A stretch of 64,000 nucleotides of DNA from Actinophytocola sp036378875 (GTDB lineage: Bacteria; Actinomycetota; Actinomycetes; Mycobacteriales; Pseudonocardiaceae). The first letter of the stretch is position 1. Each line of letters starts with the position of its first letter. Under the pieces are notes generated by a model. It worked only from the letters and a program-made list of their open reading frames with translations. It did not search any database and had not been told where the DNA came from. Where the stretch lies: contig NZ_DASUVO010000011.1 in the NCBI RefSeq assembly GCF_036378875.1, forward strand, positions 12,535 through 76,534, read 5' to 3'. The position numbers were made by a program, and so were the translations under genes. Positions 8,390 to 16,387 of this stretch are shown here, piece by piece.

Positions 8390-8764
8390 ATGGGGCTGCG
8401 GGGAATGTGCGTCGGGTTGGCATCGCTGCTCGTGCTGGCCGGATGTGCCGAGGTCAACTCGGCCGTTGACGAGGCGGGAGCGGTCGCCGACAAGGCGTCG
8501 GTCTGCGCTGAGGCCCTCGGGCTCGCCGACCTCAACCCGCTCGTCGACCAGGAGCGGCTCAAGCAGCGGGCCGAGGACAAGGAACGCCGCCTGCGCGAGC
8601 TGGCGGAGGACGTCGCCGACGAGGATGTCAAGGCCTCGATCCTCGGGCTCGCCGACTCCTACCTCCAGGTGCAGAAGGAACGGATCGAGGACGCCGGCGT
8701 GGTGGCCGGCTGGGTCAAGCGGAACACCGAACGCCTCGACGCGCTCAGGAAGGCCTGTACGTGA
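8390..8764 (+). CDS. Small lipoprotein with helical domain
   Basis: A protein of 124 residues. The signal sequence ends in a lipobox (LLVLAGC), so it should be lipidated at Cys and anchored outside the membrane. The mature part is almost all charged helix (LKQRAEDKERRLRELAEDV, then DSYLQVQKERIEDAG), likely a helical bundle or coiled coil. It has no catalytic motif and I do not recognise a family. The ATG at 8390 is preferred; a TTG nine bases upstream is possible. The stop overlaps the GTG start of the next gene (GTGA), so the lipoprotein and the hydrolase are translationally coupled. Confidence 0.8.
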   Translation: MGLRGMCVGLASLLVLAGCAEVNSAVDEAGAVADKASVCAEALGLADLNPLVDQERLKQRAEDKERRLRELAEDVADEDVKASILGLADSYLQVQKERIEDAGVVAGWVKRNTERLDALRKACT

Positions 8765-9612
8765 CCGACCCGACCTACGTGTTCGTCCACGGCTCCAACA
8801 GCAACTCGTTCAGCTGGGCGCCGCTGATGCGCGAGCTCGCCCTCCTCGGGCACCGCGCGTTGGCCGTCGACCTGCCCGGCCATGGCTTCTCGGCGCCGTT
8901 CCCGGTGTCCTACCAGGCGCCCCAGGACCTCGGAGCGCTGGCGAGTACGCCGTCGGACCTGGCCGGGGTGACCCTGGCCGACGCGGTCGACCACGTGATC
9001 GGCGTTCTTCGGCGGGCAGGCGAGCACGGCCCGGTGTTCCTCGTCGGACACAGCCGTGGCGGGGCCACGCTCACGGGCGTCGGCAACAAGGCTCCGGAGC
9101 TCGTCGACCGGATCGTCTACATCTCCGCCTGGTGCTGCGTCGACCTGACCGTCGGCGAGTACATGGCGACGCCCGAGTACGCGACCAGCGCGCTGGGCGA
9201 TACCGCGGGCGTGCTGACCGGCGACCCAGCGACGCTCGGTGCGCTGCGCATGAACTGGCGCACCGCCGATCCGGCGCTGCTGGCTGCGCTGAAGAAAGCG
9301 ATGCTCGCCGACGGCAGCGAGCAGGAGTTCCTCGCCTACCTGAACACCCTCGAGCCGGACGAGAGCCTCGACGCCGGCACCGAGCGGGTGGACGCCGCGA
9401 CCTGGGGCCGGATCCCGCGCACGTACATCCGGCTCGCACGGGACACGTCCATCCCGATCGCCCTGCAGGACCGCTTCATCCGCGAGGCCGACGCGCTGAC
9501 CCCGGACAACCCGTTCGACGTGCGCACGCTGGAGTCGAGCCACGTCGGGTTCCTGGTACACCCGGAGGAAGCGGCGGCGCTGCTCACTGATCGTCAATTC
9601 TCCACCAAATGA
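8761..9612 (+). CDS. Alpha/beta-hydrolase
   Basis: A cytoplasmic alpha/beta-hydrolase of 283 residues without a signal peptide. It shows the oxyanion motif VHGSNSNSFSW, the strand LAVDLPGHG, the nucleophile elbow VGHSRGG (Ser), and a C-terminal catalytic His in ESSHVGFLVHPEE. Members of this group include esterases, haloperoxidase-like enzymes and hydroxynitrile-lyase/MenH-like proteins; the motifs do not separate these. It starts with GTG inside the stop of the lipoprotein gene, so the two are expressed together. Confidence 0.85.
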   Translation: MTDPTYVFVHGSNSNSFSWAPLMRELALLGHRALAVDLPGHGFSAPFPVSYQAPQDLGALASTPSDLAGVTLADAVDHVIGVLRRAGEHGPVFLVGHSRGGATLTGVGNKAPELVDRIVYISAWCCVDLTVGEYMATPEYATSALGDTAGVLTGDPATLGALRMNWRTADPALLAALKKAMLADGSEQEFLAYLNTLEPDESLDAGTERVDAATWGRIPRTYIRLARDTSIPIALQDRFIREADALTPDNPFDVRTLESSHVGFLVHPEEAAALLTDRQFSTK

Positions 9613-9684
9613 ACCGTTAGGACGTGACGTAGTACCGGTCGGGCTGTTTGAATCCTCGGAACGATCTGTTTCGAGGAGCCGCGC

Positions 9685-12135
9685 ATGGAACTGTCCCGCC
9701 GCCAGGTGCTGTCGCTCGTTCCCGCCGCCGGGTTGCTCGCCGTGGCCCGGCCGGGCATCTCCGCCGCCGAACCGGCCACCGGTCTGTCCCGGCTCGTCAC
9801 CAACACCGTGGCGATCTTCGCGGGCACCGCCGAGTCCAACGCGCGGCCCGAGGTGGCGACCAAGATCGCCGCGATCAGCCGGGCCGCGCGGACGAACCTG
9901 GCCGCCATGGACGCGGCCGGTGACGGCGAACTGTTCGCCGGCCTGCCGCTCGGCACCAGCGACCCGAACCTCGTCCGCGCCTTCCAGAACCTGTACGAGA
10001 TCGCGCTCGCCACCCGCACTCCCGGCGCCGATGTCCCGGCGGACGCGGCCACTCGGGTGCTCGACGGGCTCGTCTGGTTGCACGACCGCTACTACGGCGA
10101 CCAGGCGGCCGGCTACTACGGCAACTGGCACAGCTGGGAGATCGGCATCTCCACCCACGTCAGCAAGATGTTGGCGCTACTGGAGAACGTGCCGACCGAC
10201 CTCGTCGCCACCTATGTCACCTCGATGGACGCCTACCTGCGCAACGGGAAGAACGGCGACGTCGACCTCGACTCGAGGTTCCACACGGGAGCGAACCTCG
10301 CCGACATCACCACCAACCGCATGCTCCAGGGCGCGTTGCTCGGCGACGAGGCCAGGGTCACCAAGGCCGTCGCGGACCAGGCCACCGTGTTCGCCACCAT
10401 CGATCCCTACCGCCTCGACCACGGGGTGACCGACGGCTACTACACGGACGGATCGTTCATCCAGCACCACTCAGTCGCCTACACGGGCTCCTACGGCAAG
10501 GCGCTGCTGACCCGCGTGGTGCAGGCGGTGAAGATGCTCGACGGCACCCCGTACGCGGGCGGCGCCGGGCTGGCCGACGTCGTACGCGGCTGGGTGGTGA
10601 ACGGGTTCGCGCCGCTGATCTTCGAGGGCTGGCTGATGGAGATCGTCAAGGGCCGTGCGGTGTCGCGGACCACCACCGGCTACGCCGACGTCGCGGTGGT
10701 CGTCGAGGCCATTGTGGACCTCGCCGACTACGTCACGGATCCCTTGCCGCTGAAGGGATACGTCAAGTTCCTCCGTTCCGCCGCGACGGACCCGGCCGCG
10801 TTCGTCTCCCCGGAGAGCGTGCGGCGCTACGCCGACATCCTCGCCGACGGCACGATCCCGGCCGCCGACGTGAACCCGCCGTCCCGCAGTGTCGCGTTCA
10901 ACGCCATGGACCGCACCGTGCACCTGCGGCCCGGCTACGCCTTCGCGCTCGCCCGCAGCTCGGACCGGATCAGCAGGTACGAGTACATGAACGGCGAGAA
11001 CCTGATGCCCTGGTTCCAGGGCGACGGCGCCTACTACCTGTACCTGTCCGGGCAGGACCAGACGAAGGCGTTCGGCGTCGACTACTACACGACCGTCTCG
11101 CCCTACCGGCTCGCGGGCATCACCGCGCCGGTCGAGGAGCGGCGGACGGTGCCCGAGCTGTACGGGCGGTTCTGGTACGAGAACCCCGCCGCCGGCTTCA
11201 CGTCATCGTCGGAGTCGCAGAACAGGTACGTGTACTTTCCCCGCGGCACCAACGGTTTCTCCGGTGGCGCGACGCTCGGCGTTTACGGGGTCGCCGGCAT
11301 GGTCCAGTCGGACGACGTGCCGTGGGTGGACAAGGCCCTGCTGCCGCCCGACTTCGTGGCGTACCAGAACGCCCGTTCGGCGAAGTCGTGGTTCCTGTTC
11401 GACGACGAGATCGTGGTGCTGGCGGCCGGCATCCGCGACCCGGCCCGTCGTGCCGTGGTGACCACTGTGGACAGCAGGATCGCCGAGCCTTCTGACGCGG
11501 TCGTGGTCACGGGCGCCCGGCGTGACGGCCGCCCGTGGGGTGGCACGGGGACGGCCGAGCTGGCGTGGTTGCGGTACGCCAACGACACCGAGGGCACCTC
11601 GCTCGGCTACGTGTTCCTCGACCGGCAGAAGGTGACGGTCGAGCTGTCGCCGGTGACCCGCAGCCGGCGGGTGGTCCGCACGTCCAACCCGGACACCGCG
11701 GTCACCAAGAACGTCTTCTGCGCCACGGTCGCGCCGAGGAGGGACGCGCTGGCATACGCGCTGGTCCCGAACGCCGGCGCCCGCCCGGCGACACGGGTGC
11801 GGGTGGTCGTCAACACCGCTGAGGTGCAGGCCGTCACGCACCCGGGACTGCATCTGTTGGGAGTCAACACCTTCGCCGGCGGCTGGCATCACCCCGACCG
11901 GTTGACCGTGCACGGCCCGGCGTCCGTGCTGCTCAGAAAGGAGGACGTGGTCACACTGGCCATCTCGGACCCGACGATGAACCGCGACGAGATCTCGGTC
12001 GTCGTCCACGGCGCGCCACTGCGAGCGATCGCCGCGGACGACGGCGTCCAGGTGCGCCGCGTGCCGGGCGGCACGCTCGTGAAAGTCACCACTCATCAGG
12101 CCTACGGCCGTACCTTCACGGTCACCTTGCGCTGA
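9685..12135 (+). CDS. Tat-exported polysaccharide lyase family 8 (hyaluronate/chondroitin/xanthan lyase type)
   Basis: A large secreted lyase of 816 residues that should cleave uronic-acid-containing polysaccharides by beta-elimination. The N terminus SRRQVLSLVPAAG is a twin-arginine signal. The N-terminal alpha/alpha toroid (to about residue 380) carries the family's catalytic pieces: Asn near 204 in TGANLADITTNR, His near 261 and Tyr near 270 in SFIQHHSVAYTGSYG, and an Arg in the SRYEYMNGENL region. The rest is the beta-sandwich super-domain. Length fits the 750-800 residues usual for PL8. Hyaluronate, chondroitin and xanthan lyases share these residues, so the polymer is not decided. A standalone gene with its own promoter; a ribosome site (GAGGAG) lies before the ATG. 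Confidence 0.93.
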   Translation: MELSRRQVLSLVPAAGLLAVARPGISAAEPATGLSRLVTNTVAIFAGTAESNARPEVATKIAAISRAARTNLAAMDAAGDGELFAGLPLGTSDPNLVRAFQNLYEIALATRTPGADVPADAATRVLDGLVWLHDRYYGDQAAGYYGNWHSWEIGISTHVSKMLALLENVPTDLVATYVTSMDAYLRNGKNGDVDLDSRFHTGANLADITTNRMLQGALLGDEARVTKAVADQATVFATIDPYRLDHGVTDGYYTDGSFIQHHSVAYTGSYGKALLTRVVQAVKMLDGTPYAGGAGLADVVRGWVVNGFAPLIFEGWLMEIVKGRAVSRTTTGYADVAVVVEAIVDLADYVTDPLPLKGYVKFLRSAATDPAAFVSPESVRRYADILADGTIPAADVNPPSRSVAFNAMDRTVHLRPGYAFALARSSDRISRYEYMNGENLMPWFQGDGAYYLYLSGQDQTKAFGVDYYTTVSPYRLAGITAPVEERRTVPELYGRFWYENPAAGFTSSSESQNRYVYFPRGTNGFSGGATLGVYGVAGMVQSDDVPWVDKALLPPDFVAYQNARSAKSWFLFDDEIVVLAAGIRDPARRAVVTTVDSRIAEPSDAVVVTGARRDGRPWGGTGTAELAWLRYANDTEGTSLGYVFLDRQKVTVELSPVTRSRRVVRTSNPDTAVTKNVFCATVAPRRDALAYALVPNAGARPATRVRVVVNTAEVQAVTHPGLHLLGVNTFAGGWHHPDRLTVHGPASVLLRKEDVVTLAISDPTMNRDEISVVVHGAPLRAIAADDGVQVRRVPGGTLVKVTTHQAYGRTFTVTLR

Positions 12136-12303
12136 CGGGTCGTTTGTCCTGGTCAGACCTTCTGCCGTGGGCTTGCGGCCCAGCTCTGCCGAGCGGTGGG
12201 CCGGTGCTGCTCCGGGCGGCGCAATCTCGGACCCGACGGTTTCATTCCGACCGTGCCGGGCACCCCGTTCCTGCTCAACGTCCACGTGAGGAAGGAGCGC
12301 GCG

Positions 12304-12948
12304 ATGTCGACCGCGGCAATTATTGTGCTTGTTGTAGTGCTGCTCGCGGCGCTGTTCGCCGCCGGCTGGTTCCTGGGCGGGTTCGCGCGTAGCCGCCGCC
12401 TGCGCAACCGGTTCGGACCTGAGTACGAGCGCAGCGTCGGGGCGGCCGAGAACCGCCGGGCCGCCGAGCGGGAGCTCAGCGAGAGGGAGAAGCGGTACGC
12501 GCAGCTGAAGCTGCGGCCGCTGTCCGACAGCCAGCGTGCCACCTACCTCGAGCAGTGGGCGCGGGTGCAGGAGCGGTTCGTCGACGAACCCGGTGACGCC
12601 GTCGTCGAGGCGGACGGCCTGGTCCACGCCGTGATGCGGGACCGTGGCTACCCGACCGACGGCTTCGACCAGCAGGCGGCCGACCTGTCCGTCGAGCACG
12701 CGTCGGTCGTGGACAACTACCGCGCCGGCCACCACATCCGCACGAGGCACGAGAGCGGTGAGGCCGCCACCGAGGACTTGCGGCAGGCGGTCGTGCACTA
12801 CCGGACGATCTTCCGCGAGCTGGTCGGTCAGGCCGACACCCGGGCCGTCGGTCGCGCCGACACCCGGGCGGGCGAGATCCCGGAGGCACGAGTGGCCAGC
12901 GACGGCAACGCGGACCGTCAGGTGGACCGCACGCACGTCAAACGCTGA
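12304..12948 (+). CDS. Membrane-anchored protein with conserved helical domain
   Basis: A protein of 214 residues. One N-terminal membrane span (IIVLVVVLLAALFAAGWFLG) is followed by a basic stretch and a conserved helical segment (RATYLEQWARVQERFVDEP, then AVVEADGLVHAVMRDRGYP) at about residues 78-120. A polar C-terminal tail follows. The helical core occurs in many actinobacterial membrane or stress-related proteins, but I know no defined function. The start is supported by AGGAAGGAG just upstream. The gene after it, 17 bases downstream, carries a second copy of the same core without the membrane span, so they probably form an operon and may interact. The tail contains a short repeat, ADTRAVGR/ADTRAGE. 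Confidence 0.78.
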   Translation: MSTAAIIVLVVVLLAALFAAGWFLGGFARSRRLRNRFGPEYERSVGAAENRRAAERELSEREKRYAQLKLRPLSDSQRATYLEQWARVQERFVDEPGDAVVEADGLVHAVMRDRGYPTDGFDQQAADLSVEHASVVDNYRAGHHIRTRHESGEAATEDLRQAVVHYRTIFRELVGQADTRAVGRADTRAGEIPEARVASDGNADRQVDRTHVKR

Positions 12949-12965
12949 GCTGGAGGCGACAACGT

Positions 12966-13478
12966 ATGGCTGAGAACAGGACCGCACCGGGACCGGTGCG
13001 CGACGAACGGATCGTCGAGGAGCCGGCTGGCTTCGACCATCCGCCGACCGACCGTATCCCCGCTATGGGTGATCTTCCGCGGGACGGGAGTGTCGCCGAC
13101 AGACAGGACGACAAGCACGACAAGCCCGACGAGCCCGTGGCCGAGACGGTCGAGGTCGAGACGATCGAACCGGTGGAGACGGTCGAGGAGCCCGCTACCC
13201 CCACCGGCTCCGCCGAGCTGCCGGCCGCAACCGGGTTCTTCGACGAGGGCGCGGTCAGCCGGTTCCGGGACCGGTGGCGCGAGCTGCAGGCCGACTTCGT
13301 GGACGACCCGTCGCGCGCACTGCAAAGTGCCGACGAACTGGTCGACGAGGCGATCCGTGAGCTGTCCGAACGCAAGCGCGGCCTCGGCGGCCGGTGGCGT
13401 GACAGCGGCGACACCGAGGAACTGCGGGTCGCAATGCACGAGTATCGGTCGTTCTTCGACCAGCTATTGAACGCCTGA
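12966..13478 (+). CDS. Soluble paralogue sharing the upstream gene's helical domain
   Basis: A protein of 170 residues. The first 80 are acidic and proline/valine-rich (ETVEVETIEPVETVEEPA) and look disordered. The last 85 contain FRDRWRELQADFVDDPSRA followed by LQSADELVDEAIRELSERK. This matches the preceding protein's core (WARVQERFVDEP, VEADGLVHAVM) and even its ending (RSFFDQLL versus RTIFRELV). So the pair looks like a membrane-anchored and a soluble version of one module. No catalytic residues are visible. A strong Rho-independent terminator follows the stop. Confidence 0.78.
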   Translation: MAENRTAPGPVRDERIVEEPAGFDHPPTDRIPAMGDLPRDGSVADRQDDKHDKPDEPVAETVEVETIEPVETVEEPATPTGSAELPAATGFFDEGAVSRFRDRWRELQADFVDDPSRALQSADELVDEAIRELSERKRGLGGRWRDSGDTEELRVAMHEYRSFFDQLLNA

Positions 13479-13516
13479 GTGGGCTCATGTGTTATTGAAC
13501 CCGTGAGTAGCTAATT

Positions 13517-13555
13517 GACGCGGATCGCCGCTAGTTGCGATCCGCGTCGCTTTTT
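13517..13555 (+). terminator. Strong Rho-independent terminator
   Basis: A perfect 12-bp stem, GACGCGGATCGC (13517-13528) with GCGATCCGCGTC (13537-13548), and an eight-base loop. It is followed by TTTTT at 13551-13555, ending the two-gene unit before it. Confidence 0.92.
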
Positions 13556-13639
13556 GTGATTTCCTGACATGTCAATTCGGTCAATTCAGCTTCTTGCCTG
13601 CTGCAATTTGCACGCGAGCGACCTGGCACGTAAGGGGCT

Positions 13640-13669
13640 TGACACGGTATGACCAACTGGACTTTTATC
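13640..13669 (+). promoter_or_regulatory. Candidate sigma-70-type promoter for the MHYT gene
   Basis: TTGACA at 13640-13645 and TTTTAT at 13664-13669 are separated by 18 bases, about 90 bases before the MHYT start codon. The patch is AT-rich compared with its surroundings. Confidence 0.5.
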
Positions 13670-13760
13670 TTGGTTCGTCTGGAGTAGTGAGTCTGGTAAG
13701 GGTATTTTTCAAGCGCTGAGCTGGGGCGGGCGCGCGGTCAAAGAGGAAGGGGGCCTCGTG

Positions 13761-14678
13761 ATGCTTGTCGCCGCCGGGCACGTCCACCATTTTGCGATGG
13801 GTAGCTGGTTGGTGTTCTTCGCGTATTTGGTGTCCGTCGTGGGTTGTGTGGTGGGTTTGGCGTGCACGCTGCAGGCCCGCCGCGGCGGTGACGGGAGTTC
13901 GCGAATCGGCTGGCTGGTGCTCGCCGCGGTGTCCATCGGCGGCGTCGGTATCTGGTTGATGCACTTCATCGCGATGCTCGGCTTCGACACGCCGGGCCTG
14001 CCGGTCCGCTACGACATCGGCCGCACGGTCATCTCGGCGGTGCTGTCGATCAGCGCGGTGTTCGTCGGGCTCGTGGTGTTCGGCGTCCGACCCCGCTTCT
14101 CCGTGTGGCGGCTGCTGCTGGGCGGCCTGATCATGGGCCTCGCGGTGAACCTGATGCACTACACGGGCATGTGGGCGGTCCAGGTCCAGGGCCGGATCAG
14201 CTACGACCACGGCATGGTGTGGCTGTCGGTCGCGATCGCGATCGTCGCTTCCACCGCCGCGCTGCTGTTCACGGTCCTGTTCGACTCCGTCGTGCTCCGC
14301 GGGGTGGCCGGCCTGATCATGGCCTTCGCGGTCACGGGCATGCACTACACCGGCATGGCGGCGGTGAACGTGGACATCGACCTGGCCGCGCCCGCCCCGA
14401 CCGGTGTCGAGGTGTTCACGTTCCTCTTCCCGGTGTTCGTCCTGGCCGTGCTGGCACTGGCGATCCCGATCTACGCGGTGCTGATGGCCTCGACGTGGTC
14501 CGACAGCGACGACCCGCCGAGCGCGGGGACCGCCCTGTCGCAGATGCCCCCCGACCAGGAGCCCCTCGCGCCCCGGCACACGCCCGGCCCGAACCGGCAC
14601 GGGGTGAGCCAGCTGGGCACCTCCCGGCACGTCGATCCGCGCGACCGCATCCCACGCCAACAGGCACGGCGGCGATAG
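13761..14678 (+). CDS. MHYT-domain integral membrane sensor protein
   Basis: A membrane protein of 305 residues with about seven spans and the MHYT signature repeated three times: WLMHFIAM, LMHYTGMW and GMHYTGMA. The motif's Met, His and neighbouring residues are proposed to bind copper and sense oxygen, CO or NO. In other bacteria MHYT is usually fused to a signalling output such as GGDEF/EAL or a kinase. Here there is no output domain, only a proline-rich cytoplasmic tail of about 60 residues (from about DSDDPPSAG), as is common in actinobacteria. Start ATG 13761, or the GTG three bases upstream; AGGAAGGGGG precedes both. It has its own promoter and ends at a hairpin shared with the convergent TetR gene. 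Confidence 0.93.
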   Translation: MLVAAGHVHHFAMGSWLVFFAYLVSVVGCVVGLACTLQARRGGDGSSRIGWLVLAAVSIGGVGIWLMHFIAMLGFDTPGLPVRYDIGRTVISAVLSISAVFVGLVVFGVRPRFSVWRLLLGGLIMGLAVNLMHYTGMWAVQVQGRISYDHGMVWLSVAIAIVASTAALLFTVLFDSVVLRGVAGLIMAFAVTGMHYTGMAAVNVDIDLAAPAPTGVEVFTFLFPVFVLAVLALAIPIYAVLMASTWSDSDDPPSAGTALSQMPPDQEPLAPRHTPGPNRHGVSQLGTSRHVDPRDRIPRQQARRR

Positions 14679-14730
14679 GCACTCCGCCGGTATGTCCTGC
14701 CTACCCCCTCAGGACATGCCGGCGATCCCG

Positions 14731-14774
14731 GTAGCCGATGTCTCGGGCACCCGCCTGTCCGAGACATCGGCTAC
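14731..14774. terminator. Bidirectional terminator hairpin
   Basis: A perfect 16-bp stem: GTAGCCGATGTCTCGG (14731-14746) pairs with CCGAGACATCGGCTAC (14759-14774). It sits between the convergent MHYT and TetR genes and can serve both strands. Confidence 0.85.
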
Positions 14775-14784
14775 ATCTTTCTCG

Positions 14785-15414
14785 TCATGCGCGTGCCACG
14801 ATGCCTCGTTCGATCGCCTCGGTGGCGAAGTCGATCAGGCGGGTCGTGGAGACGCGTGCCTGCAGCGAGCCGCCGTGGACGATGTCGTCGGCCAGGCCGA
14901 TGAGCGAGTCCCACACCCAGTAGGCCATCGCCGGGTGGTCGACCAGCGTGTGGCCCGCCGCCGCGGCCGTTTCGGACAGTGCGCGTTCCAGTGAGCGGGC
15001 CATCTTCCGGAAGATCGTCGCCGACGTGACCGCGCGCTTGCCCTTCGGGCCGCCGGCCAGCACCTTCGACTCCCACTGTTGGGCGGACCGGCCGAACAGC
15101 CGCCAGAGCTCCCGTACCTGCGGGACGATCTCCCGCAGCAGGCCCGCGATGCCGATGCCCCGGTCGAGCCCGTCGAGGGTGGTCCGCAGCGTCTCCAGCC
15201 GGGCGGCCATCAACGCGACGAACACGTCCTCCTTGCCCTCGAAGTACTGGTACAGCGTGCCAGAGCTGACCCCGGCGCCGACGGCGATGGCGCGCATGGT
15301 CAGGCTCGCGTAACCGGACTCGGCCAGCAGCTTCTCCGCGGACGAGAGGATGTCGCGTCTGCGTGCCTTCGCGTCGCCCCAGGCAGTCGTCTCCCCAGTG
15401 GTCTCCGTTGTCAC
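14785..15414 (-). CDS. TetR-family transcriptional regulator, divergent from cysD
   Basis: A DNA-binding repressor of about 209 residues. The N-terminal helix-turn-helix reads RRRDILSSAEKLLAESGYA then MRAIAVGAGVSSGTLYQYF, the classic TetR pattern. The C-terminal ligand domain is helical and shows no known ligand signature. The start is uncertain: GTG 15414 lies eight bases after AGGG, GTG 15420 and 15423 are close by, and the frame is open to a TTG at 15441. It is divergent from cysD, with two overlapping inverted repeats in the short gap. The most economical idea is that it represses itself and cysD-cysNC. It might also sense a lipid-like product of the sulfotransferase operon further on, which is inference. 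Confidence 0.88.
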   Translation of the reverse strand: MTTETTGETTAWGDAKARRRDILSSAEKLLAESGYASLTMRAIAVGAGVSSGTLYQYFEGKEDVFVALMAARLETLRTTLDGLDRGIGIAGLLREIVPQVRELWRLFGRSAQQWESKVLAGGPKGKRAVTSATIFRKMARSLERALSETAAAAGHTLVDHPAMAYWVWDSLIGLADDIVHGGSLQARVSTTRLIDFATEAIERGIVARA

Positions 15415-15441
15415 GATCACCACCCTAGCAAGTTCGGACAA

Positions 15442-15469
15442 CGTTCAGTGCATATTGAACGATGTTCAA
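15442..15469. promoter_or_regulatory. Overlapping inverted repeats, candidate TetR operator
   Basis: A perfect 15-base palindrome TTGAACGATGTTCAA occupies 15455-15469. A second pair, CGTTCA (15442-15447) and TGAACG (15456-15461), overlaps it. Both lie between the TetR gene and the GTG start of cysD, the expected place for an autoregulatory operator. Confidence 0.65.
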
Positions 15470-15490
15470 AAGAGGCCTACCATCGGTCGG

Positions 15491-16387
15491 GTGCAAACGC
15501 ATCTCGACTGGCTCGAGGCGGAAAGCATCGACATCATGCGCGAGGCAGCCGCCGAAAGTGAGCGTCCCGTACTGCTGTACTCCATCGGCAAGGACTCATC
15601 GACCCTGCTTCACCTGGCACGCAAGGCGTTCTACCCGTCGAAGCCGCCGTTCCCGTTGCTGCACGTGGACACCACGTGGAAGTTCCGTGAGATGATCGAC
15701 TTCCGGGACCGCGTCACGGCTGAGCTCGGCCTGGAGTTGATCGTCCACCGCAACCCCGAGTGCCTGGCCCTCGGCATCAACCCGTTCGACCACGGCTCGG
15801 CCACCCACACGGACCTGTGGAAGACGCAGGGCCTGCGCCAGGCGCTCGACAAGCACCGGTTCGACCTGGCCTTCGGCGGTGCGCGGCGCGACGAGGAACC
15901 CGTGCGTGCCAAGGAACGCGTGTTCTCGTTCCGGACCGCCGACCACCAGTGGGATCCACGTGGCCAGCGGCCCGAGCTGTGGCGGCTGTACAACGCGCGG
16001 AAGGCGCCCGGCGAGAGCATCCGCGTGTTCCCGCTGTCCAACTGGACCGAGCTGGACATCTGGCGCTACATCGAACGCGAGGAGATTCCCGTGGTACCGC
16101 TGTACTTCGCCGCCCGCCGTCCGGTGGTCGAGCGGGACGGCACCCTCATCATGGTCGACGACGATCGCCTGCCGCTGCGTCCTGGTGAACAGCCGTCGCA
16201 CGAGATGGTTCGGTTCCGCACCTTGGGGTGCTACCCGCTCACCGGCGCGATCCCCAGCACGGCCACCACGTTGCGCGAGATCATCGACGAGACCGTCGCC
16301 GCCGACACGTCCGAACGGCAGGGCCGGGTCATCGACCGGGACCAGTCCGGCTCGATGGAACGCAAGAAGCGGGACGGGTACTTCTGA
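15491..16387 (+). CDS. cysD: Sulfate adenylyltransferase subunit 2 (CysD)
   Basis: The catalytic subunit of ATP sulfurylase, which makes adenosine 5'-phosphosulfate from ATP and sulfate together with CysN. Its 298 residues match the usual length of about 300. The ATP-pyrophosphatase loop is YSIGKDSSTLLHLA; the family blocks HVDTTWKF, LAFGGARRDEEPVRAKERVFSFR and PLSNWTELDIWRYI are intact. The GTG at 15491 starts MQTHLDWLEAESI, where known CysD proteins begin; the frame is open further upstream but would run through the operator. The next gene overlaps its stop (TGATG), as expected for a CysD-CysNC complex. No sulfite or PAPS reductase gene is nearby, which suggests the product feeds sulfation as well as, or instead of, cysteine synthesis. 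Confidence 0.97.
   Translation: MQTHLDWLEAESIDIMREAAAESERPVLLYSIGKDSSTLLHLARKAFYPSKPPFPLLHVDTTWKFREMIDFRDRVTAELGLELIVHRNPECLALGINPFDHGSATHTDLWKTQGLRQALDKHRFDLAFGGARRDEEPVRAKERVFSFRTADHQWDPRGQRPELWRLYNARKAPGESIRVFPLSNWTELDIWRYIEREEIPVVPLYFAARRPVVERDGTLIMVDDDRLPLRPGEQPSHEMVRFRTLGCYPLTGAIPSTATTLREIIDETVAADTSERQGRVIDRDQSGSMERKKRDGYF

Noticed and set aside
11203..12987. Minus-strand frame of about 590 codons over the PL8 region
   Set aside because: Composition is unlike a real protein and it covers two well-supported plus-strand genes.
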